From NCBI GenBank assembly GCA_964008075.1, contig CAXGAP010000052.1, forward strand, positions 1-5,783: 5,783 nucleotides of DNA, written 5' to 3'. This DNA is from UBA724 sp964008075 (lineage in GTDB: Bacteria > Bacteroidota > Bacteroidia > Flavobacteriales > Flavobacteriaceae). Within the stretch, counting starts at the first letter, position 1; every line of letters starts with the position of its first letter. This document shows positions 4,624 to 5,783 of this stretch, piece after piece. The position numbers and the translations under genes are program-made. Below the pieces are notes generated by a model that made no database searches, was not told where the DNA came from, and saw only the letters and a list, made by a program, of their open reading frames with translations.

Positions 4624-5628
4624 TTAATCAAACCCTTCGACTCCTTGAACGGTTGTATACTTTAATGTAAATTTTTTATCAGGATTGATTTGTTTATATG
4701 CCGATTGAACAGCAAGTGTTGCTTCATGAAACCCACACAAAATCAATTTCAACTTTCCTGGATAAGTGTTTACATCTCCAATTGCAAAAACACCTGATCG
4801 GTTGGTTTGGTAGTCAAAGGTGTCAACAACAATGGCATTTTTTTCAATTTCCAAGCCCCAATCTGTGATGGGACCTAGCTTTGGTGATAGTCCAAAGAGT
4901 GGAAACCATAAAGAAGTTTTAATTGGGATGTTTCCATCTTTGGTTTTGAGGATTACTTTCTCGAGCTTATGTTTACCTTCTAATTTGTTGACTTCAGAAA
5001 AAGTGTAGAGTTTTAGTTTACTCTGTTGTTCGAGTTCATATGCCTTTGCAACAGAGTCTTTGTGTGCTCGAAACCGATTAGAGCGATGAACAAGATGAAC
5101 AAAGCCATTTTTCTCTGCAAAATAAATCGCCCAGTCTAACGCAGAATCACCACCACCTGAAATAATGATTTCTTTTCCTAGGTATTGATCTGGATCTTTA
5201 ACGATATAATTTACCCCGTTTTGTTCAAAATCAGTCAGGTTTTCAATCATGGGTTTCCGAGGTTCAAAACTTCCTAACCCCCCAGCAATCATAACAACAG
5301 GAGCCTCGTGTTTGGTGCCTTGGCTTGTCGTAACGACAAAGTTTCCATTTGGTAATTCGTCGATGGTTTCTGCACGCTCGCCAAGCGTAAAACCAGGCTT
5401 AAAAGGAGCAGCTTGCTCCATTAGTTTGTCCACCAATTCTCCTGCTAAGACAGTGGGGTAGCCAGGAATATCATATATTGGTTTTTTAGGGTATATTTCA
5501 GATAGCTGACCTCCAGCTTGTGGAATAGCATCAATTAGGTGACATCTAAGCTTCATCAATCCCGCTTCAAATACAGCAAATAAACCAACAGGACCTGCTC
5601 CTATGATAACGATATCCGTTTTAATCAT
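4624..5628 (-). CDS. Ferredoxin-NADP+ reductase, thioredoxin-reductase-like (YumC type)
   Basis: This 334-residue flavoprotein should move electrons between NADPH and ferredoxin. The FAD-binding G-A-G-P-V-G lies at residues 10-15, with acidic Asp33 closing the fold. A-G-G-Q-L (38-42) and I-P-G-Y-P (54-58) are family motifs. The NADPH domain carries G-G-G-D-S-A-L-D-W-A (158-167) and H-R-S-N-R-F-R (181-187), where the arginines would hold the 2'-phosphate. A second FAD contact is F-A-I-G-D-V (281-286). The redox C-x-x-C of true thioredoxin reductases is missing, which marks the ferredoxin reductase subgroup. A C-terminal tail after the second FAD site ends in T-T-V-Q-G-V-E-G-F-D, as expected in this subgroup, where a C-terminal extension covers the flavin. 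Its ATG is one base after the stop of the upstream gene, implying translational coupling, and the ferredoxin gene follows 15 bases downstream. Confidence 0.94.
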   Translation of the reverse strand: MIKTDIVIIGAGPVGLFAVFEAGLMKLRCHLIDAIPQAGGQLSEIYPKKPIYDIPGYPTVLAGELVDKLMEQAAPFKPGFTLGERAETIDELPNGNFVVTTSQGTKHEAPVVMIAGGLGSFEPRKPMIENLTDFEQNGVNYIVKDPDQYLGKEIIISGGGDSALDWAIYFAEKNGFVHLVHRSNRFRAHKDSVAKAYELEQQSKLKLYTFSEVNKLEGKHKLEKVILKTKDGNIPIKTSLWFPLFGLSPKLGPITDWGLEIEKNAIVVDTFDYQTNRSGVFAIGDVNTYPGKLKLILCGFHEATLAVQSAYKQINPDKKFTLKYTTVQGVEGFD

Positions 5629-5629
5629 G

Positions 5630-5783
5630 TTATTTTATTAGATTTTCAGTTACTCTCTTCATCGGTTCAACTTTTTGCTCAAAATTCCCTTTGATTTTCA
5701 ATCGGTAAATGTATGACTTATTGAGAATATCATCGATTTGTTTTAACAATATGTTTTTACAATCATTGTCGAAATCGCTTAGC
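5630..5783 (-). CDS. Unrecognised protein, C-terminal 50 residues only
   Basis: An open frame enters from the right edge of the window and ends in TAA at 5630-5632, one base before the reductase ATG. The 50 visible residues contain D-F-D-N-D-C-K-N near the left and K-R-V-T-E-N-L-I-K at the end. They are hydrophilic and Lys-rich, and look like an alternating helix and strand of a soluble protein. I do not recognise the family. The single-base junction with the reductase gene argues that it is a real gene and the first visible member of a three-gene operon. Only the end is present, so no function is offered. Confidence 0.6.
   Translation of the reverse strand, partial: LSDFDNDCKNILLKQIDDILNKSYIYRLKIKGNFEQKVEPMKRVTENLIK

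Noticed and set aside
4375..4665. 96-codon plus-strand ORF opposite the ferredoxin gene
   Set aside because: It is an antisense shadow of the ferredoxin and of the reductase 3' end, with Cys and Phe runs that mirror the real codons and no recognisable domain.
1..5783. Mobile elements, CRISPR, toxin-antitoxin, defence or RNA genes
   Set aside because: I searched by eye on both strands and saw no transposase, terminal repeats, spaced direct repeats, tRNA-like cloverleaf or defence-related domain.

Overview
The window reads as an ordinary, gene-dense stretch of a Bacteroidota chromosome, possibly Cytophagales or Flavobacteriales; I cannot narrow it further by eye. The evidence is AT-rich DNA, poor Shine-Dalgarno sequences, several copies of the Bacteroidota -7 promoter element TAnnTTTG close to start codons, and families typical of the phylum: DUF4442, lipoprotein DUF3089, lipoprotein Cu/Zn superoxide dismutase, and a thioredoxin-reductase-like ferredoxin reductase paired with an adrenodoxin-type ferredoxin. 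I see no mobile element, CRISPR array, tRNA, rRNA or phage signal.

Layout from left to right: (1) a DUF4442 hotdog-fold protein on +, with a TAnnTTTG box three bases before its ATG; (2) a lipoprotein cyclophilin-type peptidylprolyl isomerase on -, convergent with it across an imperfect hairpin; (3) a CoA-pyrophosphatase-type Nudix hydrolase on +, whose start overlaps the isomerase start head-to-head by 12 bp; (4) a PlsC-like acyltransferase on +, probably transcribed with or just after the Nudix gene; (5) a lipoprotein Cu/Zn superoxide dismutase on -, whose stop is one base from the acyltransferase stop; (6) a lipoprotein DUF3089 alpha/beta-hydrolase on +, divergent from the dismutase; (7) a minus-strand operon of an unrecognised gene (only its last 50 codons are in the window), then the ferredoxin-NADP+ reductase, then the [2Fe-2S] ferredoxin. 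The ferredoxin 3' end overlaps the DUF3089 gene by 64 bp.

The clearest functional unit is the reductase-ferredoxin pair, which would pass electrons from NADPH through FAD to a [2Fe-2S] protein. The Nudix and acyltransferase genes could both touch acyl/CoA metabolism, and DUF4442 is related to thioesterases, but that theme is inference only. Three neighbouring genes encode envelope lipoproteins: the isomerase, the dismutase and the DUF3089 hydrolase.

I do not find a convincing undescribed system. The points worth a second look are the overlapping gene ends and starts, the non-canonical catalytic motifs of the acyltransferase (HX5D and FPQGT), the likely near-leaderless starts, an extra CxxC in the dismutase, and the unidentified gene fused tightly to the reductase operon.
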